The translations under genes and the position numbers were made by a program. DNA of 64,000 nt, taken from contig JAAXNY010000001.1 of assembly GCA_013420905.1 (NCBI GenBank), forward strand, positions 7,130,001 to 7,194,000. Direction: 5' to 3'. Numbering within the stretch: position 1 is the first letter of the stretch; each line of letters begins with the position of its first letter. The stretch comes from Collybia mongolica (Eukaryota; Basidiomycota; Agaricomycetes; Agaricales; Clitocybaceae). A model generated the notes under the pieces. The model did no database searches and was not told the DNA's origin. It worked only from the letters and a program-made list of their open reading frames with translations. Shown piece by piece: positions 44,043 through 56,758 of this stretch.

Positions 44043-46248
44043 ATGTTTAAAGGCATTCTCCCGTCTAAGAGGATATCCTCATCCGATTTTACTATGATTA
44101 CGAATCTGGGTGAGTTGAATGCTAACGGGAAAGAGAACGTCGGTGCGATGCCTCCGGCTTCCAAGGGCGCAAGACCAGCACTCTCGAAGTCCAAGGGTCC
44201 GACCCAGCTGTACGAAAAGAAGAGGAAAGCGGAAGCCAAGAAAGGCAAAATCCCTAGAGACACGACGGAAGAAGAAGAACAGGAAGGCCCAGGAATGAAC
44301 CAGGCATTTGATAGACTCCTTGTAAGCGAATTAGTCCACGTCCGACAATATCTTGCTTAATGACTATTGACCTTAGGACGAACTCCAAATACCCCCCACA
44401 CTGCGACCTAAGCTCGCTGGAATGGATGCCACTGTCAAAGCAGCTATGCTCAAGTCTTCACAAACCATGATCCCTAACCCTAAATCAATCTCTCCCCCTG
44501 TCACTCCACGTTCTGGGGCCCTTCGAAGGGCACACAGCTCTGAAACCCTGAACTCCCCTCGTTCTACCATGTACGCTATGGAGTATGAGCAGCTCGAACC
44601 GCCACAACCACCTTTCGCGGGGGGGCAAGTTTCTGCGCATCACCCGTCATTGATTGGTGGCTCCCCAACTCCGCGCAAGTCCAGTCACTCCCGCGGCCTT
44701 TCATTTGACGCGCCTCGAATATTCTCTCGCAGCCAAGTTCATCTGCCAGCATCTACATCCACACTAGACCTCACTGCCACGAACAGACAATCGAAGGAAA
44801 AACTCACAGCAATGAAAAATATTACTCCTACTAAATTCTTCAGCATCCTCTCTGGAACATCCAGTACTCAGTTAGATGTTGAAGATATCAAGAAACTGAG
44901 ACTTCTGCTTCGTAACGAATCGGCCAGGCAGGTCTTCTCAAGCAGTTCACCAATCTATAATAAAACTTACGTCAATGTAGCTGGTCGCAAGAATTCCTAG
45001 CGCTAGGTGGATACTCAGCCCTCCTGACAAGGCTAAACGAGATTTTGGAGGTGGAATGGAGGTCAATGCCTCACTGTTTTTCCCGCCAATGTTATGCTAA
45101 ACGAACTCCGCAGAGAAGAACAACACGATGATCAAGTATTACACGAGCTTTTGCGCTGTTTCAAGGCACTCTCAACTTCCTCGATCGGGTGTTTTGCTTT
45201 GCGCAGCTCCTGCCCCACACCATTCGTTCAACTAGTTGCACTGTTATATTCAGACAAAAAACCAGGCGAGGTTGCAACGCGCCAACTCATTGTTGACCTC
45301 CTTCTGATTATGTTTGAACTATATCCGTCGTCCTCACTTCCTTCACTTAACAGCAGCAATGCTGGCCCTTCGTCTGGGAGGGCTCGCCCCCATCGCGAGA
45401 CTTGGGAAATTGATTTAAAAGCTTCTAATACTAGCAACCTCGTTACTCTTCCAGCCCCACACAAGACATTTTTCTCCCTCATCCGTGCATTGCTTCTTAC
45501 ACCGGCTCCACCTCCCTCTGAATCACCTGCTGCTCCGATATCTCCCCACGCATTCATCGAGTCACTCCACCTCCCCAGAGTGTATAAGACATATTTGCAA
45601 GAGCTCTCAGACGTTTGTCGAGACTATTTCTGGGTCTTCTGTCATCCCAATAATTTTATTTGGGTGCTCTCAGAGACAGACGAAGGCAAAGTCGAGAAGC
45701 CCAGAGCCCCCGGCGGCATGACCGGAGGTGTTGAGTTTGAAGCGATGAATTATTTTGTATGCCAATTTTTTTAACTCCCCATTGTTACTCATGTCACACT
45801 TCTTCAGACAACACATTTGAAACTCATCAACGCAATTTCAAAGGCTACTGCAGACTTAAAACTGCCTAGAGAACACGATCACTCAGCATATCGTTTCCAT
45901 TCTGACCTTTTCTTTTCTGGGCTCGAGCGTATCATTCTGGTGCGTCTTTGTGGGTCTTATATGCCAATTTACCTTCATTTTCTATCTCAGATTTCTCGGA
46001 AAGCATCTACAACATACTACCCAACATTACATTTGGAACTGGCTCGTTACATTTCACATGTTGTGAAATCAGGTTACGAACTTCCGTACACGGTTTCAAG
46101 GCTCATCGGCATGCCACCTACAATACTCGCCAAGAATGTTTCCTCAGGACGAAACACCCCCACCCGTCAAACAACACCCACGAAGCGCGGTGGGTCTGCT
46201 CCAGCACTTCCATCCCCCCGAAAAATCGAACCCATTAGATTTGGATGA
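44043..46248 (+). CDS. Armadillo-like GBD/FH3 (formin-type) domain protein
   Basis: The C-terminal two thirds resemble the GTPase-binding/FH3 armadillo region of fungal formins, but no FH1 or FH2 domain follows, so it may be a stand-alone Rho-effector or polarity scaffold (inference). Landmarks: FKGILPSKRISSSDF at the start; a Ser/Pro-rich linker with KSSHSRGLSFDAPRI; TPTKFFSILSGTSSTQLDVE; WSQEFLALGGYSALLTRLNE (about 44985); EEQHDDQVLHELLRCFKALS; ATRQLIVDLLLIMFELYP; PRVYKTYLQELSDVCRDYFW; APGGMTGGVEFEAMNYF; and PTLHLELARYISHVVKSGYE. The C-terminus is PSPRKIEPIRFG. One intron (44928-44980) seems to use a GC donor. The gene looks intact. Confidence 0.65.
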
Positions 46249-46463
46249 GCTCTCATCATTACTGATATAGTTGTATATGAATTGTTGTTATTGGTTTGTC
46301 TTCTACTCTGTTTCTGATGTTTTCTGTTTTCTTTTACTTTGTTCACGACTTATGAAATATGAGCTGTGAATGCAAATAAATTGCCCTAGCGGCCTTTGCA
46401 GTGTATTCAACTTTCCACTAAATGTACATACATGGGCAAGCATGCAAGTCTATCTCAGCTCCG
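46249..46463. terminator. Shared 3' region of convergent genes
   Basis: 215 bp between the stop codons of the GBD/FH3 gene (plus) and GMC 2 (minus), T-rich and with AATAAA at about 46375. It is likely to carry both polyadenylation regions. Confidence 0.4.
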
Positions 46464-49125
46464 TCAAGCTTGCGATTTCAGATCTTCCTTGATCAAGTCT
46501 GAGAGCTTCTCAGCGACCGCTAATACTGCTCCCGCCTGAGTTGGGTACCATTGTTAATTAACCAATGGTTATTCTGTCCAAATTCAAACTTACTGTGTGG
46601 CCAGAAACAATGCTAGGAAAGATGGACGCGTCGCAAACACGCAAACCTTGTATACCGTGAACACGGAGGTGGGAGTCGACAACACCATTAGACTGCAAAG
46701 GCGCCATGCGGCAAGTGCCCACGGGATGATACAAGGTTTCGACCCGGTCTTTGATGATTTCCTTCAGTTCTTCATCACTCTTGAGGTGTAATTGGTGATC
46801 AAGCATCGGATTCGTGTCATCGTGGTCGAGACGTGAAGCCAGAGGTTCAGTCCGTGCTATGTCCATTATTAACCTCATTCCGCGTAAAAGCTTTTCGGCA
46901 TCTTCAGGAGCTTCAAGGTACCTTGCGAGGTGATGAATTGTAGTGGGAAATACAGAACGCAATCAAGAAAATTCTTACTTTGGGTCAATTACTGGATTGT
47001 CCCAAGAGTTCTTAGATTTTAAACAAATGCTGCCAGTGCTAATCGGCCTAGGACACACAACATAGGTTAACTTCCAAGTAGGTTTGAAAGGGAGACGGAT
47101 ACCTTAATAGGGTGGAGTGCAGAGAAAAGGTATGGACAGGAAACATGTAACTACCATGTTCCTAAGTATACCAACATCAGCAAAGTTGTATAAAGCAGTC
47201 TAACTGGGAAAGTCACTTTATAAGCGAATGGGGTCGTAAATATTTCAACGTCTGGGCTATCGGGAGCCGATGTGCTATCTCGGAATTTAGCAGGATAGTT
47301 CTCGGAGGGGAACAGTATAGGGTCGTCCGTGCGAATGAAGGCTGCTGCTTCCCCGAACTGATCGATATTAGATCAGTATTTTTCTGAACTATATGAGGAG
47401 TACTTCTTGCATTTGTCGCGAGAGCACCTCGGCGGGTCAAGAAGTATTGTGCAGTGGCTGCTATTACTTTCAAGAGATCTGGAAGGGTCTTGGGCTTGAG
47501 GAATTTGCTGGAGTCATTCAACTTATCCTTGAAATACAAATCAACCACAGGGTGGTCAACCAAATTAGATCCGACACCGGGAATATCTTGAACGACGGGA
47601 ATTTGGAGTTGTTGAAGGTCGCGCGCACGACCCACTCCAGATAGCATAAGAATCTTAACGGGTAAGATAATGGGTGAATTCGAATCTAACACTATCAAAA
47701 CACGTACCTGTGGTGAATGAACAGCACCAGCCCTGCATCCATTACATTTTTAGAACGTTGACGTAGCGGCTGGTCAAACTTAAACTGACGACAGGATGAT
47801 TTCTTTCCGAGCACGAGCTCGGTAAGAAGGTCCAGTTTGAGACTTCGCAAACTCAACAGCAATTGCTTTCGTGCCACTATCATCGAATATGATCCTTGTG
47901 ACCTGGGCATGGATCGCAACGACCAGGTTGGGTCTCGCCTGTACTTCCATTGTCAGATAAGCTGATTCAGTCGACACCCTCTGGCGAGTTTGGTCCATAT
48001 ATGTCACTGAAGGTGTATAAGAGACCATGTTCCTAGACGAAAATGAGCCTCGTACTGATCTGCTACCCCCAATAGGATGTCCTTCATCAGTGGAAATCTT
48101 CAAAAAAGCTGATAATATTCGCACCCTATTGACACCTCGCGTGCCCGGAGTAGAATTGAAATCCGAACTATACGGTATTCCTACTGACGTGCAAGCCTTA
48201 ACGAAATCTTTGGATGGTTGTGAGACTGTGCTAAAGTAGCCAATATGCACCGGGCCTTGAGATCCCTTTTTTGTGATATCAACTTCCGGGAACTCGGGAT
48301 TTTGTACATACTTCTCGAATTTTGTGAAGTAACTTGGCGGTTCATTCGAGATCAGATGGTGATACGGATGGATAAACATCCTCCTCACCGACTGAAATGT
48401 TTCCAAGACCAGCTCTCATCTCCAGCGATTTCAGCCCATTGATCAAAATCACCTGGTGCACCGTACTGTGCCCTAGAATAGTGACATAGTACTTCTTAAG
48501 TATCAATCGCTTGCAACGGTAGGCCTACATTTGTGCGTTGATGGAGGAACCTATAGGCAAAAGCATTTTAAGCTTCAAAAAGACCATTAGCGTTAGCGGA
48601 CACTCACAGCCTCCTAACATCTTCCCTTTAGAGAAATAAGTAAATTAGATCAAGTCGCAAGATGCTGTGAAGTACCTCTAGGCCAGTATTTCCTTTTGCT
48701 AGATGCAGACTCTTGCGGTTCCGTATGCAATTCATACACATGTTTGGTGTGAAACAAAAGTGAATAAGCAGATGGGATACGCGAGAAAAGGAGGCTCCGG
48801 CCACTTGAGGTTATATATATCAGTAGAAAATATTGTTCCTACACCTTGAATATAGACCTTCCTCCAGATTCTAATACCAAGACACGCAACGAGGGGTCTT
48901 CAGTAAGACGAGATGCTAAAACACATCCAGCCGTTCCTGCATTCAAGCTTCGGTGTTAACGACTCGACTTTATCTTGAGAGTTAAATTATTAACTAACCT
49001 CCACCAACAATGATGATATCAAAGGCATCCGAGTCAGAGGTTGCATGGATGTCGTTTGCTAACACTCTGCTTCCTACATTGGATAGGTCTGTAACATATC
49101 GAGACTTCCCCAGAAAATCGAACAT
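46464..49125 (-). CDS. GMC oxidoreductase 2 (FAD-dependent)
   Basis: Paralogue of GMC 1 on the opposite strand. It starts MFDFLGKSRYVTDLSNVG at 49125, then FDIIIVGGG + GTAGCVLASRL (FAD-binding, split by an intron at the same place as in GMC 1), [84 protein letters not shown] (about 46725) and ASIFPSIVSGHT, ending SDLIKEDLKSQA. Intron positions are shared with GMC 1, so this is a local duplication. Unlike GMC 1, no hydrophobic N-terminal anchor is visible; an upstream exon cannot be ruled out. Reading frame and catalytic His positions look intact. Confidence 0.83.
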
Positions 49126-49918
49126 TATTGTCGTGGCACTGGCAGACGGCTCCCGCTGTGATAATTAAAGTACCTGCGTCTATAGTAAATCTTTAGTCAA
49201 TAACACAGTTCAACTTGAAGTAGACAAAATTTCAACTCAACCGAATGTGTCTTTGACGATGGCACCGTCCCTTATGTACACGCCAAAGACGTTAAAGGGC
49301 AGGGAAGACAGTTGGGGTTTATGTGAGAAATCACCGGGAATATTGACAGTGTGACCTTGCCGCCATCGACGGCAGTGAAATCACATTCATTTCTCAAGAA
49401 GTTAATGATCTATGCGGCTGGTCATCTGACCCCGAAACATAGGAATTGGAAGTTCAGTGTGCAACCTTATCCGCAGTAGGGCGTTTTGCTCCGGCGGTCA
49501 GATATCTAGATCTGGAGCGACTATCATACTGCGTCTGTATTTCCCGCGTCGTCATTTCCTATGACTTGTCAAACTGGGGTGCGTCGGCAGCGAACGTCGT
49601 ATTTCTTGCGTTTAATTGTTCAATCGCATGAGTAGGCGACATAGAAGCAGGCTTCAGCCACTCATAATTACATATGACTAATAAGACACCTAAGTTACGC
49701 TTCGACCGGGCGCTCGAAGAGCAGACCACTGAGTCGTACTTACATTATAATAGCCTCAAGGCTGGTATCCAAGATGACCCTCCACCTCAAACTTCACGGC
49801 GAAAGAATCGCCTAATAAATGTCCGCATTCTTGTCGGTGCAGGCATTATTTCCCAGCTATGATGGGATACAAAACGTATAAGTAGAACTCCGCAGGGCAT
49901 CAAAGCGGGGCCTTTTTC
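49126..49918. other. Intergenic region upstream of GMC 2
   Basis: 793 bp. Short open stretches (49446-49631, 49674-49862) have no family resemblance. It should contain the GMC 2 promoter and possibly a missed 5' exon; it also holds the 3' end of the J-protein gene. Confidence 0.4.
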
Positions 49919-51234
49919 TCACTTTACAATCAGATTCCCTCTCCCAACGAGCTTTCCTCGCTCTCTAACAGGCATTCCCGCCCCTCGAACACTGAGGCTT
50001 CCGATGAGATTCTTGTCCCTCGAGTAATCAACATACACAAAAATATCTTCTCCATCTATGCCTCTGACATACACCTTCTTTGGTTGGCATCTAAGGGCAT
50101 CCGTCCACGGGATCTGAACTTCCAAGAGGAGGTCATCGTGAACTCGAGTGAAACGCTCGTGAGGTACTTCTTTCAGAATAAAAGAAACATCATCAAGCGT
50201 TCCATCTGGTAGCTCATGACCAATTCCACCAGAAACCATTGCATTTCCTGTTTGACAGCCAGGAGGTATCTCAACTTCCACCATAACATTGTCCAAAGCT
50301 CCCGAAAGATAGCGACGAACGATACCGAAACGACAACGCTTTCCATAGTAAAATTCTTCAAGAGCAAGATAAAGAGAATATGACCATTCTCCAGAGGTGC
50401 CCATGCCGATGGGCTGTAACGGGGGACCTGGTCGCATCAGTTCCAAAGGAAATATGTCATCTGATCTACACATGGGTATGGACCGAATGGGCTTGGACCT
50501 AACAAGAATCGAATCAGATGTCTGTTGGGAGTAAAAATGAGTTGTATTATCACTGTTTAGACGAAGGTATTGGGTTTCCATTTCGCTGGAGAGTGGGCAC
50601 AGACCCTGTTGGTTGCTTGAATATACTCGGTTTGGCATGCTGGGCATGTGGCGGCCAAGCATGATCTATAGGGGTGTTGGTGGGATAACCCACACATGCT
50701 CTGTGTGTTACAATATCGTTGACTATCATGCCTTTTAGGTTTTTGATTGGATGGAATGGTTTATTTGAGGGTGCTGACAATAGCACGGGATTTCCGCCAA
50801 GGCTGGAGGAAGGAGTCGTCTGGGAACTTATTGCGGAAGGTTCTGGTGCAAATAAGTTATATAGAGACTTGAGCGAATTGAAGGATTCCACAGAGTGTAT
50901 TGAAGGCGGGGGTGAGTGCATTGGGCAATTCCGAGACCCTGCAGACGCATCTGGCAGATGATAATCTCGAATGAGGATCTGATAAGCATGGTTGATCTGA
51001 ACAATATGGTTATCTTTGCAGGGATTATAATGGTGATTTCGTACTTTTGTGAATGTGTCCGCCAAATCTTTTACGTTGTTAGTTTGCCTGTCGGGGTGCC
51101 ATTTGAGTGCCTATCGATGAGGTTAGAATTTCATGCAACTATTCTATAGGAATCATCACCATCTTTTTGTATGCCTGTCTGATCTCATTCAGTCCTGCGT
51201 TAGGTGCAACACCCAGGAGTGTGTGAGGATCCAT
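49919..51234 (-). CDS. J-domain protein with DnaJ C-terminal domain (type II-like Hsp40)
   Basis: Hsp70 co-chaperone. Exon 1 from 51234: MDPHTLLGVAPNAGLNEIRQ then AYKK. Exon 2: ALKWHPDRQTNNVKDLADTF, with the HPD motif. Exon 3: INHAYQILIRDYHLPDA. A Ser/Pro-rich linker (SPPPSIHSVESFNSL) takes the place of a classical Gly/Phe region, and no Cys-rich zinc finger is seen. A roughly 50-nt intron at about 50607-50558 joins KQPTG to DNTTHFYSQQ. The C-terminal substrate-binding fold reads SLYLALEEFYYGKRCRFGIV, VEVEIPPGCQTGNAMVSGGI, HERFTRVHDDLLLEVQIPW and VRGAGMPVRERGKLVGRGNL. It is about 10% shorter than typical Sis1-like proteins. Function beyond chaperone activity is not evident. Confidence 0.8.
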
Positions 51235-53730
51235 ACGACTGATGGCGGCGACAAACGTATAAATGGACGATTTGCAAGGCTACGGCCAAGGCAATGAGGG
51301 ATCCGGGAAATGGGCCTATTCCCAATATCATCCAATAAATACGAAGAAGGGGCAGAATCGACCACCAAACCGGTTCAGGAGCAAGTCCCAGTAATTAATG
51401 CGAGGTTCTACTAAGAACGCCTCATGTCCAGACATCAGAATTGTCAGGCGAGATGCTGACGATGGGAATAGCTCGGATGGGAAGGGGTATAGGGATTCGT
51501 ACAGGTCCCGCTTGAGTCACAAGGCATCTATAATGTAAAATTGGGGTATCCACTGGTGTAGGGGTGAAGGGACTTCTGCAATGGCACTTCGTGATCAACC
51601 AAGACGCTCCAAATCGGGACAAACTGATTGTATTGGACCCTTGCTCTTGACCTTCCTGGGACATTCGTCCAATCATCTTTCAGTTACACTCCTCAAAAGG
51701 ACCTGATATTTTTGAAGATCGTGATTGATAACGCATCCAGGTCCGGCAGTCTAGAATCCTTCACGAAGTCAGTTTCATGTCGGAAAGTAGTTATACTCAA
51801 AGAAAACACCGATGAGTCAAGTGCAGACTTTTGCACATTGTCGCAGCCAGCTCAAAATAAATCAGTTCCAGGAAATTCCTCATTTAATCCTGAATCCTAC
51901 ATCGATTACACAAGAATTTTCTTCTAGTTCACCCTACTTCCACCCACCCTCATGTCATCAATGATGATGCTTCAACACGATATCACCAGGTCATTCATCT
52001 TACTTCGGGAAGCCTGCCCGGGGGCCCTGTCAAATGGAACATGAACTGAAGCATCCTGAAACTCCCACCCGGCTCTCTGAAATTTCGATGAATCAACGTA
52101 TGGGACATGGTTTCACTTGTCCATGGTCCATCCTGATATGATTTTAGTTATGGGCTCAATACGAAAGATGGCGTAAACCCTACAAAAACATACGTGCTTC
52201 AAAAGACTCAGCACCAGGGGCTTTGCGGGGAAAGCAGTGCCAGGTTGGTACTGATTATAATGCCACAGCCTTTCGCGTGTTGGCCGCCCTTCTGATTGGA
52301 CTTTGATTTCGCCTGAGTGTCTAACAGGTGTCTTCTTATCTGAAGAGCGTTCTCAAATGCAAGAGCTACCCCGTGTGTCCACGCCATATCCTTTACGAAC
52401 TTCTCACTCAGAATACTCCCGAGTGAGCATTGCTCCTAGGTGGGTTGAAATCAAATCTATCATAGGGTCGTGCCACTGCCAAATCACCTTCAAACACGCC
52501 ATGTCACCATCACCCAGCCCTATGAATTTCTTCCATTCCTCGTCACACAGAAATGGTTCGTTTCCCATCGGCTCCTTGTACTGACACATACAATGAATTT
52601 TAGACTGAACTCTGCTCCGAACAAATCAGGTTATCCACCGTTAACAGTTGCTCGAGCGATGACACCAGCATGGACAACTAGCGTAAAGGACTATCATGAT
52701 ATGAAGAAAGTGGGTATTCGTTGACTACATTTAGGTACACGTAACTCACTTGAACAGACTTGTGACAAGGTACAAGTGCACAGAACGATGTTGTAGCAAT
52801 ACAACCATGAAAGTTTTCGCAACAAAGTACATGAATAGCGACGCATGGGAAAGTGGATAAAAACCCATCTTCCCGATACCCACATCCGAGAGGACCCCTT
52901 AGCAATGAAATGACATTACATACTAGAACTCCTCTGGCGGTGTACGGCTTGTCCCTGAATCTGGTGTTTAGCGGTGCCTGTAGAACACTAATCAACATTG
53001 CCAATACCATGCAGTCATTCTACTTATCCATGTAACAATCGCGTTAGCTTTGAGTCCAGACCCCAACAACCTGGTCGATTAAATCGCTTAGAAGATTGTG
53101 GTTCGTGGGATTACACGAAGCTCCATTGCTGATAGTGTTTATATGTGTAGAGGCGAATATAAAGAGGTTATGGTTAGTCCACCGACGCAGCTGCAAGAGA
53201 AAGGTTTTCAGCATCGAAAGGTAGTTTAAGGATGTTTTCGAGACTCTGCATCTTTCCTACATTTAAATAGTATGGTCTCCCCTGTATACAACTGCGTTTA
53301 TGCTCTGATGGGGGCCCAGTGTTTAGCGCTCATCCTGGGCAAAGTGATGGTTTCTTGATGATAAGATAAAATAACAAAACGAACCAGTGCGATCCGTTTG
53401 ACAAGGTAATTAGACATGCTGCATCTTAGAGACACAGACGGCGATGCACGATAAGGCCGATCGAATTACCATTGGTTTAAGTCGTTATCCTCCATGAGAG
53501 ATAGGATACCGATTTAAACCAAGCATGCGGAAACAGCCCATATTTGCAAGCGCTTAGGTCGTCGGGGGCATGGAGTTCGACAAACAATGAAAATGGTGTC
53601 AAACACTGAGAGCCTAAGATACTGAGCGTCCGTCATATGTACTGTAAGGGTCGGGTAGTTAGAAGTTATAAATTCGGCTCCAGGGGCTTTGTGGAACGCG
53701 TTTACTATGACTCGAGTGGAACATCATGGA
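51235..53730. other. Gene-poor region, nothing recognised
   Basis: About 2.5 kb. Open stretches at 51422-51676, 51628-51927, 52303-52584 and 52678-53010 lack family motifs and coding-style splice patterns. Composition is host-like rather than AT-rich. It may be long regulatory sequence, a non-coding transcript or an old degraded insertion. Confidence 0.4.
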
Positions 53731-53732
53731 TA

Positions 53733-54078
53733 CTATAATGCCCAATTGGTCTGAAATCTCCCAGGGAGTCTGAAATTCAATTTCTATATTTTATCTGCTT
53801 GCTCAATCCCCCCGGAGTTTTACGGGATCTAATCGACTAGTAGTAATGGGTGTATGTATGATTTTGCTAAGGAATACAGGCTGTGGAAGCAGTCGAGAAA
53901 CAGTAGCCGGAATGATCAAACAGTAATACAAATGAAAATGTCTTGTTCACCATGGCAAAAACCACTCCCAAAGCCCGAAAAAATTTGACAGGACACCTAC
54001 ACTAGACCAAACTACGGGAGAACAATCTCTTTAGGTCTCCGGGGTGGTGTGCCCATGTTCGAGAGCGATGAAGGGACA
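53733..54078. repeat. Left TIR of pogo-like element (CpGs retained)
   Basis: Starts CTATAATGCCCAATTGG. It keeps CG at TAATCGACT, GCAGTCGAG, ACTACGGG, TTCGAGAG and GCGATG. Confidence 0.85.
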
Positions 54079-54169
54079 GCGTGACAAAACACGTCGAAAT
54101 TCAAGCTGCGCCCAAAAACAGTATTGACGCGAGTGTACGCGTTTTAATTTGTTGACAGTCCATCACTGC

Positions 54170-56596
54170 ATGCTAGGGCGCACCAGTGATGAGACTGAAG
54201 CATTACTCCAAGAGGGCTGCCACTGCCTTATGCGCGAAAAGCGCAACAGCATCAAGATTAACATTGCTCAAACAGCTCGGGACCTTGATGTTGTCTATGG
54301 CACTCTTCGCGCACGTTTTCTCAATATCCACAAGTCTACCCAAGAGGCTCACGCCATGCAGCAATTTCTTACTCCTGCACTCGAAAATGTGCTGGACAAA
54401 TGGATTGACCACCTTGGTTCCACTGCATGTCCCATCAGTAAACGGGCTATTTGTGTCCGTGCTCAACATCTCCATCCCAAAAACAAACGGCCCAGCAAAA
54501 ATTGGATATATCACTTCCTCAAACGTCATCCCAACATCGTACTGTCCAAGTCAGCTGGTCTTGACCTGAAACGTGCCAAGGCATTTAATCGTCCTGTCGT
54601 CAATCGGTATTTTGATGAGCTCGCCGAGCTTGTTGAAAAACTTGGCATCCCCCTTGAGAATATTTATAATATGGATGAAAAGGGGTGTCAGCGAGGTGGT
54701 GGGAAGAAGACCAGTAGAAGGAAGTACCTGTATTCATGGAGACAGCACATGAAATACAAACATTGCAGTGCTAATCTTGAACTCATCACGATCATTGAAG
54801 CTGTCTGTGCAGATGGCACTGAGCTTAAGCCAGGCTTTGTCTTTCCGGGCACATCCTTCTGCCCAGAATGGTTTGACAGTGACCCCAACATTGTGTAAGT
54901 GTTCATTGAATTGGTTTTGTTATGTGTTTGCTGACAGTCCATCAGTGTTGCAACATCACAAAATGGCTGGACTGATGACTTCATTGGTGCAGAGTGGTTT
55001 GAGAAATCATTTATTCCACAGGCTACAGCACAGAACACATCTGGCAAACCGATTCTGCTTGTCCTTGATGGTCATGGTTTGCACGAAACTTCTGAGATCA
55101 TCCGCCTTGCTGAGGCAAATAATATTATTATTTTCTGCCTCCCACCTCATACCATGCACAAGCTGCAGCCTCTCGATGTTGGTGTCTTTGGACCATTCCA
55201 ACATGCTTGGCTGGATCATTGTGATGACATTGCAGAACTTACTGGGTCAGAAATGCCAAAAGAGAATTTCATCAAGGAATACATGCAGGTCAGACAGGCA
55301 ACATTCTGTCTGCCTACCATTGTCTCAGCATTCAAGAAAAGTGGTCTCTTTCCCATCGATAGGACTGTCTTCTCAGATGATGATTTTGCACCCAGCATTC
55401 CTTATTCCACAGAAGCCCAGGATTTTCCACAAGCACCTGAGATTGTGCAGTTGCCACCACTGGATGCAGATCTGGACCTTGACAAGAGTGATTCGGACTC
55501 GGACCCTGACAGTGATTCTGACGATGAATCTGATTCAGAATCTCAAGAATTATGTGGAGTGCCACACTCACATCCCATGGTTGAAGGGCCCCATTCTCCA
55601 ACTGCATCATCATCTACACCAGCTCCCGATCCCTCCACCATGCCACTTGCAATGGAACCCCACTCCTCTCCCAACAACACACCAACACCAGTGCCACTGC
55701 CATCACCACCACCTGAAGTCTCTCCCGTTCCCACAACCCAATTCTATCATGATCCTGTCCTTTTTGTGCGGATTTCCCAGCTCGAGTCCAATATGGCAGC
55801 ACTCCAAGGCCATGTCAAGATGGTTGAGCTTGAGCTACAAAATGAGAAGCGCAGAGATAATGAATGAGCCAACAAACCGAGCAAGCGATGGAAGCTTAAT
55901 GTGGAGGCACGAGTTTTGACATCAGCAGAGGGCAAATGGTTAGCGGCAGAGAAGGATGCAGAGCAAAAGGTGAAGGAACAGAAGAAGAAGGATGCAGCAG
56001 CACGACAAAAGCAGAAAGAGAATGACAGGGAGCAGCAGCGTCGAGTGCGTGTGCCCAACACACCTTTTACAGGTTCCCTCTCTTCAAAGAGCAAGCCGGA
56101 TCTGCAGGAGATTGCGGGTGTGTTGTCCCTTCCAGAAGACGGCACTAAAGAGGTATTGGTTCGTCAAATCAATGCCTTCTTTGACTCCCATCAGCGGCTT
56201 CGGGACAGTGACAGGTTTACTGGCCTGTTTAACTGTGCCCCCAGACGGCGGGCTGACACAAACAACGTGGCCCAGACTCAAACTTTCAATAATCCACCAC
56301 CCATCCCTTCAGCACCTCAAGCTTCTGGATCACAGCTCCCACTCACCACAAACATTGTGAACTTGCCAGTTGCTGGTCCAAGTATATCTCACAACACTTT
56401 CTCTCCTGGCCCACTAAATCATCACCATTTTGGCTTCTACCCCACAGACATGCTTCAGAATCATTACAACACACATTATCCTCCTTCCTATCCACCTTCA
56501 TGCACACTTTCAAACAAACACCCATTTTCTCAGCCTGCCAGCACTACCCTAGATCATACCCAATTCTACAACTCATTTCATCCTAATTCTCAGTAG
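54170..56596 (+). pseudogene. Pogo-like transposase, one in-frame TGA
   Basis: DDE_1-type transposase. It starts MLGRTSDETEALLQEG at 54170 (the frame is open upstream but has no ATG). A CENP-B-like HTH region includes ARDLDVVYGTLRARF and SKNWIYHFLKRHPNIVLSKS. First catalytic Asp: IYNMDEKGCQ. An intron of about 50 nt after DPNIV (about 54896-54943) leads to WTDDFIGAEWFEKSFIP; then second Asp in LVLDGHGLHET and third in HKLQPLDVGVFGPF, 35 residues apart. A TGA at 55865-55867 interrupts the frame between EKRRDNE and ANKPSKRWKLN; a CGA codon would restore continuity. The C-terminal part (to 56596) is Lys/Gln-rich, then Pro/His-rich. The catalytic core lies upstream of the stop, so a truncated protein may still be made. 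Confidence 0.85.
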
Positions 56597-56758
56597 AGAG
56601 TATGTATATTTCATCTTATATGTCCTACCTTACATTCTACATAGTTGTATATACTTCAATTCAATGATTTCTCGTGCACCAGCATCTCGAGCCACTTGCC
56701 GTTGAGGTGGCTGGCGGACATTCAATTTTATCGTGACAAAGTGTGACAAAATCAACAG

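Noticed and set aside
375..51234. Three J-domain genes (DNAJC8-like, TIM14, DnaJ-C type) in one window as a chaperone cluster
   Set aside because: They belong to different subfamilies and compartments and are tens of kilobases apart; co-occurrence is probably chance.
51628..51927. 99-codon open frame with several Ser and Cys
   Set aside because: No ATG context, splice or family support.
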